This document shows, piece by piece, positions 7,499-13,720 of a stretch of 13,910 bases of DNA. The notes beneath the pieces were generated by a model, which saw only the letters and a program-made list of their open reading frames with translations, did no database searches and was not told the origin of the DNA. The DNA is from Halobacteriales archaeon (GTDB lineage Archaea; Halobacteriota; Halobacteria; Halobacteriales; Hikarchaeaceae): contig JAPYRM010000012.1 in assembly GCA_029941175.1 (NCBI GenBank), forward strand, positions 1 through 13,910, read 5' to 3'. Position 1 is the stretch's first letter; each line of letters opens with the position of its first letter. Both the position numbers and the translations under genes were made by a program.

Positions 7499-7932
7499 GC
7501 TCTGCTCAAACGAAGGGAAGTCGGGTGGAAAGAGAATTGGTCAGGTTACTAGACAAAGCAGGTTTTGCAGTTATGCGGGCGCCTGCAAGTGGAAGTGCTA
7601 CGTCACGAGAATTGCCAGATGTGTTAGCAGGAAATGGGAAGTTATTTTATGCATTTGAGGTTAAATCGAGTGCGAGTGATAAGATTTATTTGAGCGGGAA
7701 AGAGGTCGAGGCTTTAATTTACTTCTCTCAGAATTTTGGTGCTAAAGCGCGTATTGGTGCAAGATTTGATAATGAGAAATGGTATTTTTTTCATCCGGGG
7801 GACCTATATCTAACAAAAGGAGGAAATTACCGTGTTTCACGGAAAGACATGTGTGAAAAGGGAATCGATTTTGAAGAATTGGTTGGTGAATCGGAAAAAA
7901 CAACAATTGGAGATTATAGTGAGATGAAATAA
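7495..7932 (+). CDS. hjc: Holliday junction resolvase Hjc
   Basis: This homodimeric archaeal nuclease resolves four-way DNA junctions made in recombination and fork repair. The 145-residue protein has the restriction-endonuclease-like fold. Active-site residues are all present: Glu12 in KGSRVEREL, Asp42 in RELPDVLAG, and Glu55 and Lys57 in FEVKSS. The basic segment [13 protein letters not shown] (24-36) is the junction-binding loop, and YFFHPGDL is the familiar C-terminal strand in haloarchaeal Hjc. I chose GTG 7495, which overlaps the ahcY stop as GTGA. An earlier in-frame GTG at 7480 would add MGAWN and lacks conservation. A GGAG eight bases before GTG 7495 could act as a Shine-Dalgarno site inside ahcY. 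Translational coupling with ahcY is likely, although the two functions are unrelated. Confidence 0.93.
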   Translation: MSSAQTKGSRVERELVRLLDKAGFAVMRAPASGSATSRELPDVLAGNGKLFYAFEVKSSASDKIYLSGKEVEALIYFSQNFGAKARIGARFDNEKWYFFHPGDLYLTKGGNYRVSRKDMCEKGIDFEELVGESEKTTIGDYSEMK

Positions 7933-7977
7933 TGGTTATCGTGGTTGTGGATAGGGGGTTGTTTTGCTTCGAAGCCC

Positions 7978-7982
7978 TTTTT
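7978..7982 (+). promoter_or_regulatory. T5 tract after hjc and before the small membrane protein
   Basis: CCCTTTTTG lies about 45 bases after the hjc stop and 26-30 bases before the ATG at 8008. As with the T8 run before ahcY, it could end the upstream transcript or be a weak promoter element for the next gene. A short palindrome, GCTTCGAAGC, lies just before it, but its loop would be too tight for a stable hairpin. Confidence 0.25.
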
Positions 7983-8007
7983 GCCATTTCTAAGAAATAG
8001 ATAAAGT

Positions 8008-8202
8008 ATGAGTCTACCGCGTATTCGGTTATTAGAGATAATCGCTTCGGTGGCCTGGTCAGGTCTCTTTGTATTGGCAATCATATATATTGGAAGCAAA
8101 TATTCTATGCAAGAAGGGACATTATGGATAATCGTAGTGCTAGTTGGGTTTATAGTTGCGATGATGGGAACGGGATATTTGCTTTCGAAAAGAGAAGAAT
8201 AA
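8008..8202 (+). CDS. Small two-helix membrane protein of unknown function
   Basis: The product is 64 residues with two predicted membrane helices, at about 11-29 (ending LFVLAIIYIG) and 39-59 (LWIIVVLVGFIVAMMGTGYLL). A short loop containing YSMQEGT joins them. Arginines near the N-terminus (PRIR) and a KREE tail suggest both ends lie in the cytoplasm by the positive-inside rule. There are no cysteines, histidines or catalytic signatures. I do not recognise a named family, though similar small double-spanning proteins are annotated near hjc/priL in haloarchaea as far as I recall. It follows hjc by 75 bases on the same strand and converges on priL, whose stop lies eight bases away. The reading frame is clean and has a sensible membrane profile, so I believe it is real, but no function can be given. 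Confidence 0.65.
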   Translation: MSLPRIRLLEIIASVAWSGLFVLAIIYIGSKYSMQEGTLWIIVVLVGFIVAMMGTGYLLSKREE

Positions 8203-8210
8203 TTAAAATT

Positions 8211-9221
8211 CTAAGAGTGTTTTTTGGAAGAGTATTGAAGAGGATGGGATATTGTTTGACAAATATCATCCATATTAACACAATCACCATAGGTTTGCAT
8301 TGTTGCACAGGATGGTGGGGGGTATAGAGGGCCCCCATCTTTGTCTTGGAGATAATCCATGGCGGATTGAATTAAAGAGGGGTGGAAAGAGTTGTTGGTT
8401 AGATAATCAAAAATATCTTGAGGAGTTGTTTGGGTAGAAATAAGAAAAGAGGTCAGTGAAAACAAAGATGGAGGATTGAGCCGTTCGTTGGACTCTACTC
8501 GTTGTAATAGATTCACCATACAAGGTGGGAAAAAATTGATAGAAACGGGGGCCAATTCTATTTCGAGGTCAATTTCATCAATGTAATTGTGGATGGATTT
8601 TAATTGGGTTTGTAATAATTTTTCTGCTTCTTTGGGTACTTTGAGAGGAAGGTCACTTTTTATTTGTCGAAAAATTCCAACCCCCAAGAGTTTATATAAT
8701 TCAAATTCGTCGACATGTATTTTTCCTTGAGAAAGTGCTTGGAATACCAATTTCCAACTTGCGCCGGGTAAATAAGATACAAAGGAGAGATAAGTTTCGA
8801 CCGAAACTGAAAATATGTCATCTTGTTGGGAGATATTTTTTGTGACTTGTAATTCGTCTAGTAGTGTTTTTAGGGATAGTCGGGCAGAACTAATACTTTT
8901 TAGTTCGGTTTTGTTTTCAAGATCGTTTTGGAAACGGGAGATAGCAGTTTGTGATTCTGCCCATGAATAGCGATGGGTTAGTCCAGGCTCGTCTACTAAA
9001 GAAACTAGGATGCGGGCGAGGGGATAGGATAAAAGTTCTACTGTTGCATTTCTGTGTTCGGGACCTATGGAGCCTTCTTCTATGGCGCACAAAATACGTT
9101 CTAGAGCGCGTTTGACGATTGTCTGGTTGGTTTGTATAGTGGAGATTAAGTCAAACTCAGAATCAGCTACGCTCTCTCTTGCAGAGGATAGAAACGGATA
9201 TTTTGCATGTAGAATTTCCAT
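8211..9221 (-). CDS. priL: DNA primase large subunit (iron-sulfur protein)
   Basis: This is the non-catalytic regulatory subunit of the archaeal-eukaryotic heterodimeric primase. It supports RNA primer start and length control by PriS, which is not in the window. The 336-residue protein has a helical N-terminal domain containing WAESQTAISRF (87-97). The C-terminal domain has four cysteines placed as 4Fe-4S ligands: Cys234 in FPPCM, Cys305 in PPSCATM, Cys314 in YGDCVN and Cys321 in DICQTISHP. The segment KDGGPLYPPPSC before the second cysteine and the ISHPLQY ending are family features. All four ligands are present. The ATG at 9221 has a TATA-like box about 29 bases upstream and no Shine-Dalgarno site, suggesting a leaderless mRNA. 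It diverges from the unknown gene at 9346 and lies about 2 kb from pcn. Confidence 0.92.
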   Translation of the reverse strand: MEILHAKYPFLSSARESVADSEFDLISTIQTNQTIVKRALERILCAIEEGSIGPEHRNATVELLSYPLARILVSLVDEPGLTHRYSWAESQTAISRFQNDLENKTELKSISSARLSLKTLLDELQVTKNISQQDDIFSVSVETYLSFVSYLPGASWKLVFQALSQGKIHVDEFELYKLLGVGIFRQIKSDLPLKVPKEAEKLLQTQLKSIHNYIDEIDLEIELAPVSINFFPPCMVNLLQRVESNERLNPPSLFSLTSFLISTQTTPQDIFDYLTNNSFHPSLIQSAMDYLQDKDGGPLYPPPSCATMQTYGDCVNMDDICQTISHPLQYSSKKHS

Positions 9222-9246
9222 TCACTAGGCTCTCGAACTGCGTCCA

Positions 9247-9254
9247 GGATAAAC
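9247..9254 (-). promoter_or_regulatory. TATA-like box for priL
   Basis: On the minus strand GTTTATCC occupies positions -33 to -26 relative to the priL ATG, so its centre fits transcription starting at or within a few bases of the ATG. The preceding ACAAG is a plausible purine-rich TFB recognition element. Pcn has an almost identical core (TTTTTATCC) at the same spacing. Confidence 0.5.
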
Positions 9255-9345
9255 TTGTCCGGTGATGTTTAGGTGTTTCTATAGTTTTTACATTCTCTAC
9301 GTATCGATGTGTCTAAACCCTAGGTCAAGGTATAATAGCACACCT

Positions 9346-9933
9346 ATGCTTTTTGCATATCCTTGTCCAGGATGCCGAACTAGGAGTAGTATGCACGCTC
9401 CAGAATGTAAATTTGAATTGTGCCCTAGGGACGAGATTGAAAAGGCATATATCGACATTATTTCTTTAATTTTGGTGGATCCGAGTACGCAGAAAGAAAT
9501 GGTGAGTAAAATCCAAACAGAGTGGAAAAGTCTCCATTCTTCAATAATGTTCACTTTGACAAGAGAGCAGCGTGTCGAGCAGGGGGAGTTGGGCAAGATT
9601 AGATTGCTAACTCCTGCAGAAAGGGCAGAGAAGATATCAGAACCAGTATCTGAACCTATGAGAACAATATATGAAAAAGGGAGTTACCCAGGGTGTCATG
9701 ATAATGCTCTTTTTTCTATGTTAGCGTGGCATAAAATGGTTGGATTTTCTTGGGAAGAAACACAAGAAAAAGTCACTCAATGGCTTGTTCGAAGTGGCAG
9801 TTGGGATAGGGGGGGGTTTGGAGAACCTACCCCAAGAGAGGTGATAGATAATAAAAGACACGTGTACGAGGGGGGATATGGGTGGATGGAAAAGGCACAA
9901 GCTGCGAAGAGGGTAATTGAGAGAATGGGATGA
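9346..9933 (+). CDS. Protein of unknown function with an N-terminal Cys/His cluster
   Basis: The 195-residue product begins with a compact possible zinc site: Cys7, Cys10, His17 and Cys21 (CPGC, then HAPEC), with Cys26 close by. A helical region follows, then TREQRVEQGELGKIRLLTPAERAE (about 72-95), which could be part of a small winged-helix-like unit. Another Cys-His pair sits at 117-118 (YPGCHD). The C-terminal third has WEETQEKVTQWL, a glycine- and tryptophan-rich stretch (GSWDRGGFGE) and a final helix, YGWMEKAQAAKRVIE. I know of no assigned function; uncharacterised haloarchaeal proteins with this architecture exist as far as I recall. ATG 9346 keeps the whole cysteine cluster. ATG 9391, preceded by GGAG, is a shorter alternative, and 28 upstream codons look unconserved. 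It diverges from priL and overlaps the MFS gene as ATGA. Confidence 0.75.
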   Translation: MLFAYPCPGCRTRSSMHAPECKFELCPRDEIEKAYIDIISLILVDPSTQKEMVSKIQTEWKSLHSSIMFTLTREQRVEQGELGKIRLLTPAERAEKISEPVSEPMRTIYEKGSYPGCHDNALFSMLAWHKMVGFSWEETQEKVTQWLVRSGSWDRGGFGEPTPREVIDNKRHVYEGGYGWMEKAQAAKRVIERMG

Positions 9934-11237
9934 AACTACTAGAAAAAAGTGGAGATATTTCTAACCCAAAGAGGGCACTGTCAATAGTCTTTTTTGTCAT
10001 ATTGTTAGATCTAATTGGTTTTGGGATAATCATACCAGTCTTGCCGTTTTATGTTAGGAGTTTTGGCGTTAGTGATATTGCAATTGGGTTATTGGCGGCA
10101 TCATATTCGTTGATGCAATTTATATCGGCACCATTTCTCGGTAGGTTATCAGATGCATGGGGCAGGCGTCCTGTTTTGACGATCTCATTGTTGGGGAGTT
10201 CCATAGCATGGATTTTTTTTGGGATTGCAGACGAGATTGGATCTTATAGTATAACATGGGGTTTGATGATATTATTTTCGGCCCGTATGTTTGCCGGAGC
10301 TATGGGAGGAAATATTTCTACAGCCAATGCATATATCGCAGATGTTACTACAGAAAAAGAAAGGGCCAAGTATTTGGGTTATATTGGAGCAGCGTTCTCT
10401 GTTGGTTTTATAATAGGTCCGGCGATAGGTGGATTTTTGGCTACGGGATATGTGATTGAAGCTGTTGATTCAATACTTCCTGCGATAATTCCGATAACCC
10501 CTTATTCACTACCTAGTTTTGGTGCGGGTTTGTTGAGTTTATTGGGGATGATTCTATGTATTTTGTATCTTCCAGAATCGAATCGGCCTAGGACTGTGGA
10601 AAAGCAGAAGAATACTCTCGAAGATATCTTAGGGCCTCTAAGGAATTATTCAATTAGAGGCGTGGTTATAGTTTCGCTAGGTGGTGCGATTGCATTTTCA
10701 GGAGTTACAGTTATGTTCATACCTTTTATTGCTGATGTGTATGGATATGGTGCTGTTGCGGCAGGGATGGTTCTTACATATATTGGGGTGATAAGTGCAG
10801 TTTCGCATGGGGTGATAAGTCCAAAACTCATCGAGAAATACTCCCCGATAAATGTCGCTATTTTTTCGTCGGTGGGATTGATGCTTTCGATGGTTCTGTT
10901 ACCTTTTTGCTCGATGATACCAAATGTAAATTTCATAGATCAAGGACTAATTAGTCTTTTAGGAGTGTTAGGATTACTTGCTGTTTCAAACGCTTGTTTC
11001 CATGTAGCATTGTCGACATTAATTTCGTTTGCTGCTAGCGAAGATGCACAAGGTGTTTCGTTTGGAATTTTTCAAAGTTCAGGGAGCCTTGGAAGGACAA
11101 TGGGACCTCCGCTTATGGCGGTATTATATACCATTGCGATTTGGTCTCCGTTTATAGTAGGGGCGATTGTGTTCATTCCATTGGTAGTAGTCCTTACTAA
11201 GTTGCCATATAACAGGGGGATAAAATCCAATGCTTGA
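9930..11237 (+). CDS. MFS transporter, drug:H+ antiporter (TetA-like) family
   Basis: This 435-residue major facilitator carries about twelve hydrophobic segments. Helix 1 contains LLDLIGFGIIIPVLPFY (25-41). The cytoplasmic loop between helices 2 and 3 has motif A, GRLSDAWGRRP (71-81). Helix 5 has GAAFSVGFIIGPAIGG, the motif C typical of antiporters with twelve or fourteen helices. A charged stretch, LPESNRPRTVEKQKN, forms the middle cytoplasmic loop, and helix 11 carries GSLGRTMGPPLMA. The family exports drugs or metabolites in exchange for protons; the substrate cannot be read from sequence. Its ATG overlaps the stop of the preceding Cys/His protein gene as ATGA, so the two are almost certainly one transcript with coupled translation. 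It ends 19 bases from the convergent pcn stop. Confidence 0.88.
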   Translation: MKLLEKSGDISNPKRALSIVFFVILLDLIGFGIIIPVLPFYVRSFGVSDIAIGLLAASYSLMQFISAPFLGRLSDAWGRRPVLTISLLGSSIAWIFFGIADEIGSYSITWGLMILFSARMFAGAMGGNISTANAYIADVTTEKERAKYLGYIGAAFSVGFIIGPAIGGFLATGYVIEAVDSILPAIIPITPYSLPSFGAGLLSLLGMILCILYLPESNRPRTVEKQKNTLEDILGPLRNYSIRGVVIVSLGGAIAFSGVTVMFIPFIADVYGYGAVAAGMVLTYIGVISAVSHGVISPKLIEKYSPINVAIFSSVGLMLSMVLLPFCSMIPNVNFIDQGLISLLGVLGLLAVSNACFHVALSTLISFAASEDAQGVSFGIFQSSGSLGRTMGPPLMAVLYTIAIWSPFIVGAIVFIPLVVVLTKLPYNRGIKSNA

Positions 11238-11256
11238 GAACAAATTACGGATAGAT

Positions 11257-12000
11257 CTAGTCGCTTTGAATTCTAGGGGCAAGTAAATAGGTTACTTGGC
11301 CATTTCCATCTGCGATTGGGAAATTAATTTGGATAGGATACTCTTCCCCGATCGATAATGTTACAGGAGTAGACTTGGGGATTGCCTTGTTCATATCCTT
11401 GAAATAATCTAGGGAAAATAGAGAATGTGCTAATGCAGGTTGTAGACTAATTACTTCATCTTGTTTTAGTTCTAATTGGACATCATCCGTGTCGCCTTTT
11501 GCACGTATATAGAAGGTTTTGGAATCGGGGTCAACACCTAGAGCTATGTGATCAGAAACCATATCTGCGGCTTTGATTCCTTGATCTAAGCTCCTACCTT
11601 CTATCACAACTTTTGCAGGTAGATCTAAATCGGGAAGATCGGGTTCTTTTCGAATGGAATCTGGGTCGATTAAAGATAATGTGTATCGCAATCCACCCGC
11701 CCTAATGGTCAATTTTTGAGCTTCTTCATCGAAGTCTAGATCGATATTTTCATCGGATCGGGCTATATTCGTTATATCAGATAATCGAGATAAGTTTATT
11801 CCCAATACTACCCCATCAGATTCATAGGATACAAATGCCGAGGGAGAAAGTTCAAGGTCAACCATACCTACGTTTGCGGGATCGACAGCTCTGATTCGAA
11901 AACTGTCACTATCAAGACGTAGTTTACATTCATCCACCAGTACTTTTGCAGACCCGATTGCCTCTTGTAGAATTTTTGCGTCGATAGTAGCGCGGAACAT
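11257..12000 (-). CDS. pcn: DNA polymerase sliding clamp (PCNA)
   Basis: This ring-forming processivity factor encircles DNA and tethers polymerase, ligase, FEN1 and other partners. At 247 residues it has the standard archaeal length. Family signatures include VDECKLRLDSDSFRIRAVDPANV (23-45) followed by MVDLELS, GVVLGINLSRLSDI around 70-83, the interdomain region with LIDPDSIRKEPDLPDLDL, the DMVSDHIALGV segment, and the C-terminus VTYLLAPRIQSD, which contributes to the partner-binding pocket. It reads as very close to haloarchaeal PCNA and is the strongest taxonomic signal here. The ATG at 12000 is clear; the frame stays open 57 codons upstream, but those codons are not PCNA-like. A TATA-like box lies 26-34 bases before this ATG. 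It converges with the MFS gene and diverges from rlmE over 137 bases. Confidence 0.97.
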   Translation of the reverse strand: MFRATIDAKILQEAIGSAKVLVDECKLRLDSDSFRIRAVDPANVGMVDLELSPSAFVSYESDGVVLGINLSRLSDITNIARSDENIDLDFDEEAQKLTIRAGGLRYTLSLIDPDSIRKEPDLPDLDLPAKVVIEGRSLDQGIKAADMVSDHIALGVDPDSKTFYIRAKGDTDDVQLELKQDEVISLQPALAHSLFSLDYFKDMNKAIPKSTPVTLSIGEEYPIQINFPIADGNGQVTYLLAPRIQSD

Positions 12001-12025
12001 TATTGAACTCGGTACGGATAGGCGG

Positions 12026-12034
12026 GATAAAAAG
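12026..12034 (-). promoter_or_regulatory. TATA-like box for pcn
   Basis: On the minus strand CTTTTTATC runs from -34 to -26 relative to the PCNA ATG. It closely matches the priL box in sequence and spacing and predicts a leaderless or nearly leaderless mRNA. No Shine-Dalgarno sequence lies between the box and the ATG. It supports 12000 as the start codon, since translation from the upstream open frame would have to begin before the promoter. Confidence 0.5.
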
Positions 12035-12104
12035 ACATCTGTTCCGATGAGAGGTAACTTTAGATGGTTTTTATAGGTCATTGTGCAATGCGGGGGAACG
12101 AAGA

Positions 12105-12110
12105 TTGTAT
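12105..12110 (+). promoter_or_regulatory. Possible TATA-like box for rlmE
   Basis: TTGTAT lies 28-33 bases before the rlmE ATG at 12138, the same distance as the clearer boxes in this window. The region is AT-rich, with a second TTGTATAG closer to the ATG, so this is only a candidate. Confidence 0.25.
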
Positions 12111-12137
12111 CAACATGAGTTGTATAGTTAACGTATA

Positions 12138-12959
12138 ATGCCTCGAAAAGATTTCTACTACAACAAAGCAAAAGTTGAAGGGTATCGATCGAGGGCGTCG
12201 TATAAACTTAAACAGATAAATGAATTTCACAGTGTTATCAAAAGAAATGATTCTGTTGTGGACATAGGTGCTGCACCAGGTGGGTGGTTACAAGTTGCTA
12301 TAGAACTATCAAAAACGGGAATAGTGATTGGGGTAGATATGCAAAAAATAAAACCATTAGAAGGTGCCATCACAATAAGGGGAGACATCACAAAAGGAAC
12401 AACAAAAGAAAAAATTAAATCAATTCTTGAAGATAAAAGGAAAAGAAAAGGTAAGAAAAAATTGGGAAATGGTGGTCCGATAGATGTTGTGCTATCCGAC
12501 TTGGCACCGAATATAACAGGAGAATATTCACTGGATCAAGCTAGATCAATTTATTTGGGTCGGGAGGCCCTTGAGTGCGCTTTGGAGATCCTTTGCCACG
12601 GGGGAAATTTCGTTGTGAAGGCGTTTTATGGGACAGATATTGATGAATTTTTACAGGATCTTAATCGAGAATTTGAGACTGTTAAAGTTTTTAACCCACG
12701 TGCGTCTCGGAAAGAATCTGCAGAGGTGTATATAATTTGTAAAGGGAGATTGACTGCTCCAATTAAAGTTGGGGAAAAAATGGTGGTTGAAATAGTAGGA
12801 GAAGGGAAAAGGGGAGATGGGCTCGCAAATATACAAGGGTATACTGTTTTTGTCCCCGGCTCTAAAATAGGAGAATCATGGAATATAAAAATCGACGAAG
12901 TGAGACTAAAATTCGGATTTGCGAGTTGTGTGAGTGAAGTGAAGAAAAAGATTAACTAG
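12138..12959 (+). CDS. rlmE: 23S rRNA 2'-O-methyltransferase RlmE (FtsJ/RrmJ) with TRAM domain
   Basis: This SAM-dependent enzyme methylates a ribose 2'-hydroxyl in the A-loop of 23S rRNA late in large-subunit assembly. The first 205 residues are the FtsJ fold: RSRASYKLKQI (17-27) with Lys23, SAM motif DIGAAPGGW (42-50), DLAPN with Asp121, VVKAF with Lys161 and SAEVYI with Glu196. These complete the K-D-K-E catalytic tetrad. A lysine/arginine-rich insertion at about 98-109 (DKRKRKGKKKLG) probably contacts RNA. Residues from about 208 to 266 (VGEKMVVEIVGEG, GYTVFVPGS, VRLKFGFA) form a C-terminal TRAM RNA-binding domain, a fusion known from haloarchaeal FtsJ proteins; bacterial RlmE stops before it. 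The stop overlaps that of the convergent yhhQ gene by eight bases. Cm versus Um specificity cannot be decided here. Confidence 0.92.
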   Translation: MPRKDFYYNKAKVEGYRSRASYKLKQINEFHSVIKRNDSVVDIGAAPGGWLQVAIELSKTGIVIGVDMQKIKPLEGAITIRGDITKGTTKEKIKSILEDKRKRKGKKKLGNGGPIDVVLSDLAPNITGEYSLDQARSIYLGREALECALEILCHGGNFVVKAFYGTDIDEFLQDLNREFETVKVFNPRASRKESAEVYIICKGRLTAPIKVGEKMVVEIVGEGKRGDGLANIQGYTVFVPGSKIGESWNIKIDEVRLKFGFASCVSEVKKKIN

Positions 12960-13671
12960 GTATCAAATTTTCTTTTTTTACATAGTAGAAGAAGCCATAA
13001 ATTAAAGGAGTGTCTGCGAGGGCGATTAAAAATTTAATGAAATATTGCCCCACCATTAGTTGTAAAAGGATGGAGAGGGGCAATTCAATTCCAATTCCAA
13101 TGAGTGAAGGGAAAATTGAAAATGCCAAAGTTATAAAGATGATTGTGTCTATGAGTTGGCTGATTGTGGTAGAGCCTATGTTTCTTAACCAAAGTTTGCT
13201 ACCTTGAGTCCTTTTTCGAATGGAATCAAAGATCCAGATATCTAAATTTTGGCTGATTAAATAGGCAGATAAACTGGCGAAGACTACATTTGCAGATGGG
13301 CCCAATACTGTTGCAAATAATTCAGGAGAAACGCCTGCGTCTGATCCCGGGGCTTTGATTGAAATCCAGATAAGGAACAGCATTAAAATATTCATTGCGA
13401 ATGCAACGGCTACGACCATTCTCGCTGATCGTTTGCCATATAACTCGGCGTAGCAATCAGATGCGAAGAAAGTGATTGCATATGCTAAGACTCCAGCGGG
13501 GACGATAGCGAAGGTTCCAAAATTCAAAAAAGAGAGTGGCAATTCGAGAATTTTTACCGCGGTAAGTTGTGCCGTCAAAAGACCAGTTATAAACAGGGCG
13601 ATTAAGCCAATACGGATGACTTCTTCAGGGATTATTTTTGAAGACAGAATGGTAGAAGCTTTGGTTTTCAT
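12952..13671 (-). CDS. yhhQ: Queuosine/7-deazaguanine precursor transporter, YhhQ (VUT) family
   Basis: This 239-residue membrane protein has about six hydrophobic segments and belongs to the former DUF165 family. Characterised bacterial members import queuosine precursors such as preQ0, preQ1 or queuine. The signature SDCYAELYGKRSAR (71-84) at the end of a helix and RNIGSTTISQLIDT (163-176) are both clear. The second keeps the polar Ser, Gln and Asp residues that line the pathway. Archaea use preQ0 for archaeosine at tRNA position 15, so a role in salvage for tRNA modification is the natural inference. Its neighbourhood is rich in tRNA and rRNA enzymes. It starts with ATG 48 bases after the tatC stop on the same strand, behind its own TATA-like box. 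The substrate is inferred from family, not shown. Confidence 0.85.
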   Translation of the reverse strand: MKTKASTILSSKIIPEEVIRIGLIALFITGLLTAQLTAVKILELPLSFLNFGTFAIVPAGVLAYAITFFASDCYAELYGKRSARMVVAVAFAMNILMLFLIWISIKAPGSDAGVSPELFATVLGPSANVVFASLSAYLISQNLDIWIFDSIRKRTQGSKLWLRNIGSTTISQLIDTIIFITLAFSIFPSLIGIGIELPLSILLQLMVGQYFIKFLIALADTPLIYGFFYYVKKENLIPS

Positions 13672-13694
13672 GTTAGATTTTAGAGTGGTTTGAG

Positions 13695-13702
13695 TATTAA
13701 AA
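13695..13702 (-). promoter_or_regulatory. TATA-like box for yhhQ
   Basis: On the minus strand TTTTAATA lies 24-31 bases before the yhhQ ATG, in the short gap after tatC. The spacing fits a leaderless mRNA and suggests yhhQ has its own promoter instead of relying on read-through from tatC. Confidence 0.45.
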
Positions 13703-13720
13703 TGAAAGGGTATGGGACGA

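Noticed and set aside
7966..7975. Palindrome GCTTCGAAGC before a T-run after hjc
   Set aside because: A ten-base perfect palindrome with a four-base or smaller loop is unlikely to form a stable terminator hairpin and is easily found by chance.
9262..9345. 28-codon upstream extension of the unknown Cys/His protein
   Set aside because: It is rich in Tyr, Phe and Cys with no pattern, and lies in the divergent promoter region shared with priL.
12001..12171. Open frame continuing 57 codons upstream of the PCNA ATG
   Set aside because: PCNA begins at MFRATID, the extension is unlike the family, overlaps rlmE and contains the likely pcn promoter.
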